From assembly GCA_015698045.1 (NCBI GenBank), contig BLAL01000285.1:3164001-3228000 (forward strand): DNA of 64,000 nt, read 5' to 3'. The position numbers were made by a program, and so were the translations under genes. Below, one piece after another: positions 1 through 10,745 of the stretch. Position 1 is the first letter of the stretch, and the number at the start of each line of letters is the position of its first letter. Origin of the DNA: Rhizophagus clarus (taxonomy: Eukaryota > Glomeromycota > Glomeromycetes > Glomerales > Glomeraceae). The notes below the pieces were generated by a model. The model ran no database searches, had not been told where the DNA came from, and saw nothing but the letters and a program-made list of their open reading frames with translations.

Positions 1-2280
1 ACATTTAGCCAATTGCTCCGGAGACTTTTCTTGACCACGCAAATTTGATGCCACTTTTTCTAATGATGGGAACTGGAATTGACAGGAGTCTATAAATTTG
101 ATCTGGCCAATTATTATCGTCTTATAATTCTCCATATTGTCCGCAATTATTTCGATTTTGTCTTCACTAACTAGGCCCAATTCCCGTACTTCATGATGAA
201 AGTCATAATGTTTCCCACCATGATATATCAATGGGATCTTAATTTCGTCTGGCTTTATTCGGAGTAGAAGATTACATCTACGATGTGCTGGGCCACGATA
301 CTTCCCGGTAAAATGGTCATGATCTCTAACCCTGTTGTCATTTATATCGGCTCGAAGACTCATTTTACATAAACAGCATTTGGTTGCTTTTTTGAACGTA
401 TTTTCCTCTTCTATAGACAAACCTTCTGTACGATATACAGCCTCCGATAGGTTTTCTTCTGTAGCCTCACACTTAATTTTAACACAACCATAATGAGCAC
501 CGCCTAGGAACTTTTGGGAAGTATCGAAATATTTTACTTTATTATATCGGGTTTCTTGTAGCCTTTCTTCACATATGTAACATCTTATGGCAGACTTATG
601 TGTTCGCCAATCTCGCTCTGTCATTTTTATTTTTTCCGGATTGCGTAACTTCGGCTTTATAATTTCTTCCAAGTCTCGTTGCATACTTTCCCATGACTCT
701 GCAATTGAGTTTGGAGTTCGTCTTGCAATTTCTTTTGCTAGCTTCCCATCCGTTTGCATTAGAGCATAGCCATAACTATTAGGCTTCTGCTTTTGCAGTT
801 TAATGGTCTTTTCTTTGATATCGTTTTTCTCTACTGGGTCACTATCCGCTTCTAGATCCTTAACGAAATAAAATGGAACATTTTCCATGGCTCCATAGTT
901 TTTGAATTTCATGATATGCATCCCCTTTTCGGGGAAGATTTCTCTTTGCCCAGCATTAGGATTATTTCGACCATGGCAGTTGTGCTTTATGTGCTCTTGA
1001 AGCAAATCCAATCTTGTGAATGGGGCAATCCAACAGTGACGACAGAAATATTTTCGTCCCTTATGTTTATTCCAGTTACTCATAATTCGACTCCACCCAC
1101 TTTCTCCATTGATAAGACAATAGTGTGTATTTAATCCTGGAGGGACTTCATTAATATTACGACGATCTCTTAAATCTTCCTCTCCTTCGGTAAATAATAT
1201 TAAATCCACTAAATGTTCTCTTTGATAATTATATTCTGATAAACGAAGTGGATCTAGCTTCCTAGTTAATTGCTCTCTGTCATTTTTTGTGGGTGCAGGA
1301 TAAAATACATTTACTGAAAATGAGGGGTTATTTTCTTCGAATAAGTCTATATCCCGCAATGTGGCTGGGAAATTTATACCAGAGAAATTTAGTATATTAT
1401 CAAAGCGCCGTAATCTACTAACATCATGAAGATTTCTTGCTCTGGTTCCCTGTCTACGAGCTTCTTCACTGGCTAAATGATCTTCAAAACATCTGTTATC
1501 TGTATTTTTGGGATTAATTATCCCTAATTGAGGCTTGGCCCATATTTTTGGTAAAGCAAAATGAGAACTACTTCGGAGTAGCTGGTATGCACTTATTTCT
1601 AGAAAGATCTTTTTCCCATATTCATATATCCAGCCTGAATGTTGATTTTGCTTCATTTCATCGATTTTATCTAAAATTTCATTATATTGACGTGAAACTG
1701 TTTGGTTTATTCGATCCTGGCGAATAATATCTAAAATTTCACTTGGAAACGCTATGTCTTGATCTATTCGGTGAGCAAAACGTCCTCCTTGTAGAAACCG
1801 ATACATATGAGCAATAAGAACTATCTTTGTTTTAACTCCTCCTAATCGTGCTAATTCCCTTCTATAAACATCACTAATTTGATCTTCAACATCCTCGAAC
1901 ATGGCTAAGGGATCTTCTCGATATGGGTAAGTTTCTGGAATATTAGCAAGATAATCGACACATAAGCCTTGGTCAGAGATTCTTCTAGTTTCTACTAACC
2001 TTTTTGGAGCTGGATCTTCTATTCTTTGAAATATTATTTTTTCTTCTTCAGCTTCGGATTCATTATCGGATTCAGATTCAGATTCGGATTCTGATGAAAC
2101 ATCTCCTTCATCGGCGGTCTCATAGTCGCTCTCCCCATCCGACTCCGGCTCCGGCTCTTCTTCTGGTTCGGGAGGTTCGGCTGTCTCGGGTGGTACTGGT
2201 GCCGGGTCTCCCCAGCTTGGCAAAAGATTTCCGAACAATCGTCCTATTGTGCCAGTGATACTACCAAGTAATCCGCTCAT
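1..2280 (-). CDS. Polinton/Maverick-type protein-primed DNA polymerase B, N-terminal part (runs off the window)
   Basis: Reading the minus strand from the ATG at 2280, all 760 codons to the window edge are open; the C-terminal palm and fingers lie outside. Seen in order: an acidic Ser/Glu-rich stretch (about residues 35-85), a C2H2-like finger (about 413-437, C-x2-C ... H-x3-H-x2-C), an Exo I-like D-x-E (residues 475-477, in VKDLEAD), a Cys4/HNH-like module (about 635-675, C-x2-C ... VRDHDHFTGKYRG ... RRCNL), an Exo II-like segment with YD (about 682-698) and an IKFIDS segment (about 730). This order is typical of self-synthesising Polinton transposons, whose polymerase replicates the element DNA. 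The usual HN before the Exo II aspartate reads HG here, so proofreading may be altered. Neighbour: a small Cys-rich gene diverges 96 bp upstream. The family call is confident; activity is unknown. Confidence 0.85.
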   Translation of the reverse strand, partial: MSGLLGSITGTIGRLFGNLLPSWGDPAPVPPETAEPPEPEEEPEPESDGESDYETADEGDVSSESESESESDNESEAEEEKIIFQRIEDPAPKRLVETRRISDQGLCVDYLANIPETYPYREDPLAMFEDVEDQISDVYRRELARLGGVKTKIVLIAHMYRFLQGGRFAHRIDQDIAFPSEILDIIRQDRINQTVSRQYNEILDKIDEMKQNQHSGWIYEYGKKIFLEISAYQLLRSSSHFALPKIWAKPQLGIINPKNTDNRCFEDHLASEEARRQGTRARNLHDVSRLRRFDNILNFSGINFPATLRDIDLFEENNPSFSVNVFYPAPTKNDREQLTRKLDPLRLSEYNYQREHLVDLILFTEGEEDLRDRRNINEVPPGLNTHYCLINGESGWSRIMSNWNKHKGRKYFCRHCWIAPFTRLDLLQEHIKHNCHGRNNPNAGQREIFPEKGMHIMKFKNYGAMENVPFYFVKDLEADSDPVEKNDIKEKTIKLQKQKPNSYGYALMQTDGKLAKEIARRTPNSIAESWESMQRDLEEIIKPKLRNPEKIKMTERDWRTHKSAIRCYICEERLQETRYNKVKYFDTSQKFLGGAHYGCVKIKCEATEENLSEAVYRTEGLSIEEENTFKKATKCCLCKMSLRADINDNRVRDHDHFTGKYRGPAHRRCNLLLRIKPDEIKIPLIYHGGKHYDFHHEVRELGLVSEDKIEIIADNMENYKTIIIGQIKFIDSCQFQFPSLEKVASNLRGQEKSPEQLAKC

Positions 2281-2376
2281 GTTTTTCTCGAAGATTATAT
2301 ATTGTTAGAAAAAGTTTAAAATAAAAATTATTTTGTTCGGATAATTAGTGTTAGACATTTATTCAAAAAAGAAACT

Positions 2377-2646
2377 ATGGGATGCGGAAAAAAGGAGATA
2401 CCCTGGAATTTTTATTATTGTCCATATATTCTTAGGACTGGAGAAGAGTGCAATCGGAGATGCTATGATCCAAAGGGATGTAAAGCCCATCGGAATTCAC
2501 CTAAACATTATCCATGTATACAACCTGGATGCGTTAAAAATACTTTCTCTGAATACGGTGCTTGTAAAAAACATTCAGGCAAGTATCGTTCTAGAGCATT
2601 TTATCAACGACAGAAGCTTGCAAAAATTCAGGTTAGTGGGGGCTAG
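2377..2646 (+). CDS. Small Cys/His-rich protein, divergent from the polymerase
   Basis: An 89-residue reading frame starts 96 bp from the polymerase ATG, in the opposite direction, so the two share one short promoter region. It has nine cysteines and several histidines, including a C-x3-C-x5-C-x2-H stretch (around ECNRRCYDPKGCKAH), a C-x3-C pair (PCIQPGC) and a later C-x2-H, which suggests a small zinc-binding fold. The C-terminus is basic. I do not recognise the family. The position suggests an accessory gene of the same Polinton-like element, but that is inference. It could also be a chance frame; the Cys/His spacing argues against this. Confidence 0.5.
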   Translation: MGCGKKEIPWNFYYCPYILRTGEECNRRCYDPKGCKAHRNSPKHYPCIQPGCVKNTFSEYGACKKHSGKYRSRAFYQRQKLAKIQVSGG

Positions 2647-2710
2647 TGACGGGCTAGTGGCAGGATACAATATGTATGCATTTATATCACATGATTTTTT
2701 TTCTTGTCTT

Positions 2711-2895
2711 GCGTACATGCTCCGCTTCGCTCCGCAGACTGTGAACACTATTTGTTTCCATATCTTGTGTACATGCTCCGCTTCGCTCCGCAGACTGTTA
2801 ACACTATTTGTTTTCATATCTTGTTTACATGCTCCGCTTCGCTCCGCAGACTGTGAACAGTATTTGCTTTCTTATCTTGTGTACATGCTATAGGG
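2711..2895. repeat. 56-bp tandem repeat, about 3.2 copies
   Basis: The block ACATGCTCCGCTTCGCTCCG begins at 2715, 2771 and 2827, and a fourth partial ACATGC at 2883, a strict 56-bp period. Each unit holds the GC-rich core GCTTCGCTCCGCAGACTG in AT-rich surroundings. The core resembles the ends of the short inverted-repeat elements at 15540 and 17241. Confidence 0.9.
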
Positions 2896-3660
2896 AGGCA
2901 ATTTGGTTATATTATATGCGAAAAATTTATGTTATCCAGGATGAGAACCAAATAGGTTTCGGACTTGTTTGTGCCAAAGTGAAATTTTATTTTTACATAT
3001 AGGAAACAAATGTTTACAGAGCGAATAACAATCAGGAAAGCAAAATGATTTCCTTAAGGTCAGGTGTATATTTACAAATGGTTTACGCTATGTGTTTATT
3101 TTTTGATACCCAGGAAACCATCCTGGAACCCTGTAATCGAAATGTGCCAAAAACCCCATTTCTCTACTACTATCATAATTTTAGTATGATTGTATTGTGT
3201 AATTTGCTATAATTGGTTATAGTGTGTTCCTAAAAAGAAAGGAGTAGGTATAAATTTAGTTAGCATTATGCAGCAACTATAGGGAGCGTTTTTTACAAAT
3301 CATGATATTATATATATATATATATATATATTATAATAATATCATGTCATACCCCATATTATATATATATATATCATATATATATCATATCATGTCAATT
3401 TAAATTTTCCATACAGAATAGTGGTTGTTTATATTTGATTTTGAAATTGGACAGTGATCATGTTCTATGGCATAGTCCGGGCTGGCTAAAATTACAGCCA
3501 TGTATGTGTTTAAAATTTTAACTATAAATAAATTAGCATCATTCTATTATTACATAAAATTATCTTTGCATTAGCTAGAATTGTATTAATTAAATTTGGC
3601 GTAAACTATATGCAACTAAAATGATCAACATTCCGAAGGCTGATTTCATTCAGTTCTAAT
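2896..3660. other. Intergenic, AT microsatellites
   Basis: No supported gene. Two alternating TA tracts (about 3308-3333 and 3358-3390) flanked by CATGATAT/ATATCATG words can fold into cruciforms. The rest is plain AT-rich sequence. Confidence 0.6.
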
Positions 3661-5240
3661 TAGATATGGAAACAGCTCAGTCGGTTCAGCTCCAGCTCAC
3701 TTGAGCGGTTAAACCGACTTGGAGTAGCTCAATCTGAACTGACTCAAACCGACTTGAACCGACTTGAACCGACTTGAGCGAACTTGAGCGGACTTGAGCA
3801 GCTTGAGTCACGTGACCTTACACAGATTTCCAAAAAAGGAAATTTTGTTCCCTGCGAAAATTGAAAGTATGTTGTGCGAATCTTCCAAAAAAGGAAATTA
3901 GCATGTCGATCACTTAATTCTGGCCGGAATTAAAGGTTATTAATCTTTATTAATTTATTTTATTAAAGAATTATATAAAAAAGTTTGATATATTATTATT
4001 TTTTCAAATGAATAATTATTTTAATTATTTTCAGAATAACAAAAATGAAAAATTTGTTTTTTTTATTTAAAAAACTGATCTTTGGCTTTTTTTTTAATAA
4101 AAAAATACATTTTTTAATAAAAATACTAATTTCAGTTTTTTATAAAAAAAAAAAAAATGTAAAATACTTTTTTTAATTAAAAATACCAATTTTAGTTTTT
4201 CTTCTTAAAAAAAAAGAAGAAAGAAAAGTAGGTTTCTTTTATTAAAGAAACTGATTTTTACTTTTTTTTCTTAAAAAAAAATATTTTTTTCTTTTAAGGA
4301 ATCAATTTCATTTTTTCTTAAAAAAAGAAAAAAAAAAAGAAAATTAAGTTTTCTTAATTAAAGAGATCAATTTTCATCCCTCTTTTAAAAAAAAAGATTA
4401 TTTTTCATTTTTTTTTTTTTTTGATAAAAAAACTGAAAAATCAAACTCATTAATTCTCTTAAAAAAAAGGAAAGAAAATAAGTTTTTTTATTAAAGTAAT
4501 CAATTTTTATTTTTTTTTTAAAAGTAAAATTTCAGTTTCTTTATTAAAAAAATTATTTAATTTTTTTTTTAGCAAAAAACTGAAAATCAGTTTTTTTAAT
4601 TAGTTTTCTTAATAAAAGAAACTTATTTTTTTTTCTTTTTTTTTTGTTTTTTAAGAAAAAAATATAAAAAGAACCTTATTTTCTTTTTTTTTAAAAAATA
4701 AAAAAATCAAAATCCAGTTTCTTTAATTAAAAAAAAAGTATTTTCTTTTTTTAATAAAAAAAACCAAAAATCAGTATTAAAAAAAGTATTTATTATTTTT
4801 TTTTTTTTAAAGGAAAAACCAAAGATCAGTTTTTTTAAAAGAAAAAAAATATTTTTCATTTAAAATAAAGATGTTCATTATAATTATACATTTGAAAATT
4901 TTCAGATTTTTTTTAATAAAGAAACGGCTAGAGTTAAATAAAAATTATCCCTTAATTCTGGCCAGAATTAAGTGATTGGCATGCGAATTCCCTTTTTTGG
5001 AGTATTTGTACAACATATATTTCGATTTTTGCAGGGAACAAAATTTCCTTTTTAGGAAATATGTGTAACAGCACGTGACACAGCTGCTCAAGTCCGCTCA
5101 ACTGCTCAAGTCGGTTCAAGTCGAGCTCAAGTAGTCGGCTCAAGTCGGCTTGAGTCGGTTTGAACCGAGCCAAGCTGAGAGCTATGAGCCGACTCCAAAC
5201 CGTGCTCGAGCAGCTCCTTTCTTGAGTTTTACCATCTCTA
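3661..5240. mobile_element. Non-autonomous hAT-like element, 1,580 bp, with 8-bp target duplication
   Basis: The 8-bp word GTTCTAAT stands directly outside both ends (3653-3660 and 5241-5248), the duplication length of hAT transposons. The ends are inverted: TAGATATGG on the left and TAGAGATGG on the right in reverse complement. The inverted repeats are long, roughly 3661-3950 and 4945-5240, and carry many CCGACTTGAACCGACTTGAG-type subterminal repeats, a TCACGTG box, a conserved TTCCAAAAAAGGAAATT block and an inner palindrome AATTCTGGCCAGAATT. The core (about 3960-4940) is almost only A and T runs and codes for nothing. No transposase is present, so movement would need one supplied in trans. 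Confidence 0.85.
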
Positions 5241-5248
5241 GTTCTAAT

Positions 5249-7302
5249 TGCTTATTAATGATAACATGATTTATTGTTTTAATTTATTGTTTTCAACTAT
5301 TAATTTATTGTATTAGTTGCAAATATTGTTTTTTAACCGGCTATTTCTAATTGCTGATTAATAACTTATGATTATGTTATCTATTGTTATACATGGTATT
5401 TGATTTAATATTTATTATTATTTGCAAATATTGTATTTTTTTGATAACTAAAAAATTAAATTAGCGTCAACATATTCCTTACTCTATTGTATATTCTATT
5501 GTATATCATAAAGAAATAAATAAGTAAATAATAATTAGTAAAAAACTTTCTATTAATAGAAATATATTTTTTTCTTTTATTAATCAGTAAAAAAAAAATG
5601 ATTAATAAAGCAATTTTAATTAAAAAATTTTATTCATGGAATATAAGTATGTAACAGATATGTAAAATAATTGAAAACTGATAAATCCTAATTTAAATTA
5701 CATTTTTTTACGATTTATAAACATATTTTTTTTAATTATTGTTATTATAAAAAAGCATTTTTTTTTAAAAAAATTAATAATTATTTTAAATTTTTAATTA
5801 CTCTTTTTAGTATAATCTATAAACTTCATTTTATGCGCTAATCTTATAATGACTAATCAGATTGTATTACCTTCGGAACTTTCCATTTTTCATTCAGCTC
5901 AATTGTTCAGTTAATAGATTGTGCTACCCTTGGAACTTTCCATTTTTTGTTCAGCTCGATTGTTCGGTTAATAGATTGTCTGACAAAAAAAACCTTCTGC
6001 CAAAAATCAATTATATAAAAGCAGTATGTTTGCTTTTCTATTAATTATTTACAATTCAATTTAATAACAAATATGATCGCAAATATTACAACTATCATTT
6101 ACATACTTTCTGTATCTAATGAAAGTATCAATAATGGCACATTGCAAAAAGGAGATGTCCCAAATGGGAAAATATTCAAATAATAAATTTAGATAGAGAT
6201 TCATTTAAAGTAGATCCAAATGTAATCAAATAATATTCATGACTAAAACAAATAGCATCACAACCACTTCCTATTTCAAATATATAGATAATTCTAAAAA
6301 ACTTTATACATAACAAACTGTAGGATAAGTTCATAATATTTTACTACGTTAATAAATAAATAACATTTATCGTTACGTGAATAAGTATATATTTATATAT
6401 GATACTTCTAAAGGGGCCGGCCAGGGCCGGCCTACTACTATGGCTCTAGTTTCTTTACATCAATTAAGTGAATGGAAGTTTTTAATGCAGATAATAATTA
6501 AAAATTTTCATAACGCGGCAATAACTACCTACAATAACGTAATAATTAATTATATAATTATGTCGTTAACTTTAATCTATTTGTTTAGCATTTAAAAATA
6601 AGAAATTCTGTTTTAATTATTCGAGCTGTAGAAATGATTTTCATTCCAATATTTGTGAAAATCTTAAAGTAGAATGTTAAGTAATAACAATCCCTCTAAA
6701 AATTGGTATAAACGCAACAACCTAATTAAATGTAATAGTTCTGTGGAACAAATAAATATTTTTTTTTTTAAGAAATCGAACTCACGACATTTTATTTTTA
6801 GAATTTCACGTGATAACAATTATTCTTCCGGTTCAGAATTAAAGAAATTTATTGAATTATTTGATCTGAATTAACTAGGAAATTGTTACGAAAATTTTCG
6901 TAAATTATCAAATCGTTATGAAATATTATTACGAATTTAAATAATTAATAGAACATCATCTTAACTAATTTGACATCCAATTTTCAAGGTTGCAGTATAA
7001 AAAAAGGTATTAATATAAAATAAATAATTTAGTAAATTACTTTTTATTCTGAGTATTTTTTTTTGTTAAAAAATTAAATTTAATTAACGAGATCAATCTG
7101 AGAAAAAAAAAAATTATTCACTAGAACTTAATCGGATTTATACTACGTCAAAATTCGGTTTAGGTGCCGATCATGACTAATGAGTGCATTTTTGTCAACA
7201 CAAAATTGCTGCGCTTATTAATCTGTCACATGATAATCGTGTAATTGTATAACCACATGACTATATTAAATGAAAATTTTTTTGTTATACCTAAAAATAA
7301 TA
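5249..7302. other. Intergenic with a 57-bp duplication and a GC-rich double palindrome
   Basis: No supported gene. GGAACTTTCCATTTTT starts at 5875 and again at 5932, a two-copy 57-bp tandem duplication. Two GGCCGGCC palindromes lie at 6415-6422 and 6425-6432, isolated in AT-rich DNA. Positions 6455-6960 match 8910-9415 (see that repeat). A small frame at 6674-6874 lies in this repeat and is not supported as a gene. Confidence 0.6.
6455..6960. repeat. Degenerate direct repeat, copy 1 (5' of the F-box gene)
   Basis: Shared blocks with 8910-9415 in the same order: TTTTTAATGCAG, AAAAATTTTCATAAC, a TTCTGTTTT...GAACTGTAG-like block, CCAATATTTGTG, AACGCAAC, an A/T run, an ACGTGATAAC block and a TTGAATTATTTGATCTGAA-like block. 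Looser matches occur at about 33.2-33.4, 35.4-35.8 and 43.3-43.6 kb, so this is a dispersed old repeat near F-box genes. Confidence 0.6.
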
Positions 7303-8754
7303 ATGTTTCAACTTCCTGTCGATTGTTTAAATGAAATTTTTGAACACTTAAAAGAAGACCAACTTACTTTATATTCATGCATATTAGTTAATCGTTTTTG
7401 GTGTGAAATTTCAATGAAATTTTTATGGAGTGATATTAATAGTTATAATACTTCAAAATTTAGAACTTTAATCGCTTGTCTTCCAATCGAATCAAAAAAA
7501 ATTTTACATGATAATGGAATTATTATTTCTACCCCAACTTCAAAATTTCCTACTTTCAATTACGCAACATTCTGTAAAGTTCTATTTATTAACAGAGTTT
7601 ATCACAAAATTAAGAAGCTTCTCAAAAATCAACAAATCATTTCAGAACAAAATCTTAATGATAAAACACAAATAGTGGTAAATGAAATATTTAAAATGCT
7701 CATGAATCAGGTCACTTCCATAAAAAGTTTAATTTTTTTCCCAAAATCAAATATGACTTTTACTTTATATCCTGGAGCACAAAATTGCTTAAAAAATCTA
7801 TCAGAATTACATTGTAATTCAAATGTTTCCACCGAATTATTTTATCAATTATCTCAAATATGTTACAATATACAAATATTTTCTATAGAATTTAGAAGAA
7901 CTATATCAAGTGGACTAGCAGATTTAATTTCCGTTCAAAGAAATTTAAAATGTTTTTCTATGATGCTGTGTTATGATATGACGGGTGAAAGTTTGAAAAA
8001 TGCAATTCCTTCATTATTGTTAAAACTTCCTAATAATTTAATGAAATTAGATCTTTATGAATCATATCATTCTCTTTCATTATCATTTATTAATAATTTA
8101 TTAGATTTACAAGAACTTCATTTATCATTTAGTTTTAAATGTATTAGTGTTTTTGAAGAGTTGCAATATGTTATTCTTCCAAAATTACAAGTTATAAAAA
8201 TTCGAAAGAATTATCCAGAAAATAATTCGCTAATAAAATTTTTAGAAAACAATGGGAAGAATTTAAAAGAAATTTGTATTGGTGAAGATATAGCTTATAG
8301 TAATAATTCATTAAATTTATCTATTGCTAAGCTATGCTCAAATCTTAAAAAAATTTCTGTTGGAATTAAATCTAGCGAAATAGAAACATTAAAAATAATT
8401 TTTAATAGTTGTAACAATTTAGAAAGTATTAAAATCTGGTGTGGAAGAGAATATTTGAGTGAAAAGGAGGCATTAGAAGCAATTGTGAAATTCTCAAGAA
8501 ATATTTATGAATTAATATTATATCATCAATTTAAAGTACAATTTAAATTACTTCCAGAAGAATTAGAGTCATTTTTTATAAATTGGATAGATCGTAAACC
8601 ACAAAAACCACTCTCCTTGGTGATCGTTAGATATTTTAATACAAAAAGCTTGGATGCAATTGACAAAAATATTGAAATAATTAATAAGTATATTAAATTA
8701 GGGGTTATTAAGAAATTTAAAATTACAGATTTTGATGATGATGAATATATTTAA
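7303..8754 (+). CDS. F-box protein with leucine-rich-repeat-like region
   Basis: Intronless, 483 residues. I choose the ATG at 7303, not the in-frame one at 7270, because every other copy in the window starts immediately before the L-P-x-D-C motif. Residues 1-45 are an F-box (LPVDCLNEIFEHL ... LVNRFWCE), the part that binds Skp1 in SCF ubiquitin ligases. The rest has irregular leucine-rich segments (for example LQELHLSF, NLKEICIGE, LESIKIWCG), the presumed substrate-binding region. It ends in the family signature IINKYIKLGVIKKFK. The frame is uninterrupted. A partial form of the family promoter motif (ACCACATGAC) lies 52 bp upstream. Substrate unknown. Confidence 0.88.
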   Translation: MFQLPVDCLNEIFEHLKEDQLTLYSCILVNRFWCEISMKFLWSDINSYNTSKFRTLIACLPIESKKILHDNGIIISTPTSKFPTFNYATFCKVLFINRVYHKIKKLLKNQQIISEQNLNDKTQIVVNEIFKMLMNQVTSIKSLIFFPKSNMTFTLYPGAQNCLKNLSELHCNSNVSTELFYQLSQICYNIQIFSIEFRRTISSGLADLISVQRNLKCFSMMLCYDMTGESLKNAIPSLLLKLPNNLMKLDLYESYHSLSLSFINNLLDLQELHLSFSFKCISVFEELQYVILPKLQVIKIRKNYPENNSLIKFLENNGKNLKEICIGEDIAYSNNSLNLSIAKLCSNLKKISVGIKSSEIETLKIIFNSCNNLESIKIWCGREYLSEKEALEAIVKFSRNIYELILYHQFKVQFKLLPEELESFFINWIDRKPQKPLSLVIVRYFNTKSLDAIDKNIEIINKYIKLGVIKKFKITDFDDDEYI

Positions 8755-9463
8755 CTGAAGGCATCATAAACTATCGCATTTATTATACCCAGAGATTATG
8801 TACACATTTTTATTGGCAAAATATTAAATCTTTCTGTTATCATATTTTAACCACTGAAAAGAAAATTTATTCCACATTTCATTAGTTAAATGTTTCTCAG
8901 GATCAATCTTTAATTAAATGTATGAAAATTTTTAATGCAGTAAATAAGAATAATTTAAAAATTTTCATAACCACATACATGTACATGTGACAATTAATTA
9001 AATACATACTTAGTCTATCACAAATGACTAAGTTATTTAGAAATATTCTGTTTTGATCGTTTGAACTGTAGCAACGATTTTTTGTTTCAATATTTGTGGA
9101 AATTCTAGGGCGGAAATTTATTACTTAATTAATAATCTCTAAAAGTTGCGATAAAACGCAACGATTTAATTAAGTATAATGATCTGTGAAACAGATTGAT
9201 AATTTTTTTTTTTAGACTTAATAAAAATCGACGATTTCTTGTGATATTAATTTTGTAAATTAACACGTGATAACTATTTTCGCAATTATAAGAGAAAGAG
9301 AGAAAAGGAATTATTGAAAAATTTAATCTAAATCGAACTTAGAAAACTGGTCATGTCAATTTTTGTAAATTATAGCATAATTACGAAATAATATTACAAA
9401 TTTACTATTTTACTGTAAATATAACATAAATTACGCCAATAGAACGATATATATATTTATATA
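8755..9463. repeat. Intergenic; degenerate direct repeat, copy 2 (8910-9415)
   Basis: This stretch holds no gene. Most of it is the second copy of the repeat found at 6455-6960, in the same orientation, so the F-box gene sits between the two copies. That could mark a duplication unit or an insertion between older repeats. Confidence 0.55.
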
Positions 9464-10745
9464 CAGTCAACTCCCTATAAATGCATCCTCCATAAATGTA
9501 CACCCTCTATCCAACGGTGCAACAATTTTTTAGGTACGGTTTATATGAAAATTTTCTCTAAATGCACTCCACGTGACTTCGAGCCTGTCTAAAACTATAT
9601 AAGATTGCGCAGTACGCGCAAGTATGACAAGTGTAACGAAAAAAAAGTTACCTTAACCGAGATTCACAAATTCCAACTTTGCCTTTATGCTCGTGACAAT
9701 AAGAAAACTCGCGAAAACTCGCTCCCAATATATAGATTGGATTGAACAAAAATGGGGAGTTAGAGTTGATAAATCTACAATTTCACAAATTTTGGCAACA
9801 AAGTACCAATGACTTGCTTCGGAAATTACTAATCCAGAAGCAAAATGTCATAAGGCTGTTGTTATTCCAGAACCTTAAAAGAATTCGTATTAACTTACCA
9901 GCATAGAGCGATTTTTAAGTGATGCTTTATTAATTAAGAAAGCCAAATTATTAGCCGAAGAACTAGATGTACTTGTTTATTTATATTTCATTTAATTTAA
10001 CATATTTAAATTTTTTTTTATTTATTTTATTAACTATAACATTTATTTAAAATTTACAGTTCTCTGACGGTTGGCTTCAAAAGTTAGAAATCGTAACAGC
10101 ATTCGGCAGATAAAGCTTCAAGGAGAAGCAGATTCTACAGATGAGAATGTTATTGCTGAAGCTCTACCATTGTTACGAAATAAGTGTGCTGAATATCCTC
10201 CAGAACGAATCTATAATATGAATGAGACGGTCTTTTTTATCGGTGTGTCTTTAAAATTTTGTTTAATATTCTCAGCTTGCACTAGTGTTAATGTAATAAT
10301 TTTGCAGGTTAGAACCAGATTGAACATTGGCAACATGGCGTCTTTGCTTGCTGGACGCAAAAAATAAAGAGCGTCATTCTATTGCTCTGTGCACAAATGC
10401 TGATGGATCGCATAAGCTACATCCTTTAGTAATTGGTAAATTTGCAAAACCACGATGTTTTAAAAACATTAATATTAGCAATTTACCAATAACTTACCGA
10501 AACAACTCTAAAGCCTGGATGTTATCAACTATAATGGCTACAGGAATTCGACCGTCAAGTTGGCAAAAGACATGGGGGACAACGTGTTTTATTACTGATT
10601 GATGACTGTAAAAGCCATAAAATAGAAAATCTAATTCTTTCAAATGTTGATGTATATTTTTTATCCCCTAATACAACATCAAAGCTCCAACCGTCGGAAA
10701 CTTGGATAATCATTTTTAAAAAACGTTATAGACGTTATTATATTT
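9464..10745 (+). pseudogene. Decayed pogo/Tigger-like (Tc1/mariner) transposase
   Basis: A terminal sequence CAGTCAACTCCCTATAAATG follows a TA at 9462-9463, as expected for pogo elements. Downstream, in pieces and different frames: a CENP-B-like helix-turn-helix (about 9650-9800, LTEIHKFQLC ... VDKSTISQILA), a second DNA-binding part (SDALLIKKAKLLAEELDV, about 9910-9970), an intron-like gap ending at about 10060, FSDGWLQKLEIVTAFGR, NMNETVFF, an intron of about 65 nt (10242-10308), LCTNADGSHKLHPLVIGK, and LLIDDCKSH ... VDVYFLSPNTTSKLQP, which holds an expected catalytic Asp. Several stops and shifts break it. No right terminal repeat was found. Dead copy. Confidence 0.8.

Noticed and set aside
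587..1134. Short plus-strand frames
   Set aside because: Both lie antisense within the long open polymerase frame on the minus strand.
2348..2893. 181-codon plus frame across the Cys-rich gene and the 56-bp repeat
   Set aside because: It overlaps the Cys-rich frame in another phase, and its second half is only translation of the tandem repeat.
4952..5173. 73-codon minus frame
   Set aside because: It is the translation of the right arm of the hAT-like element.
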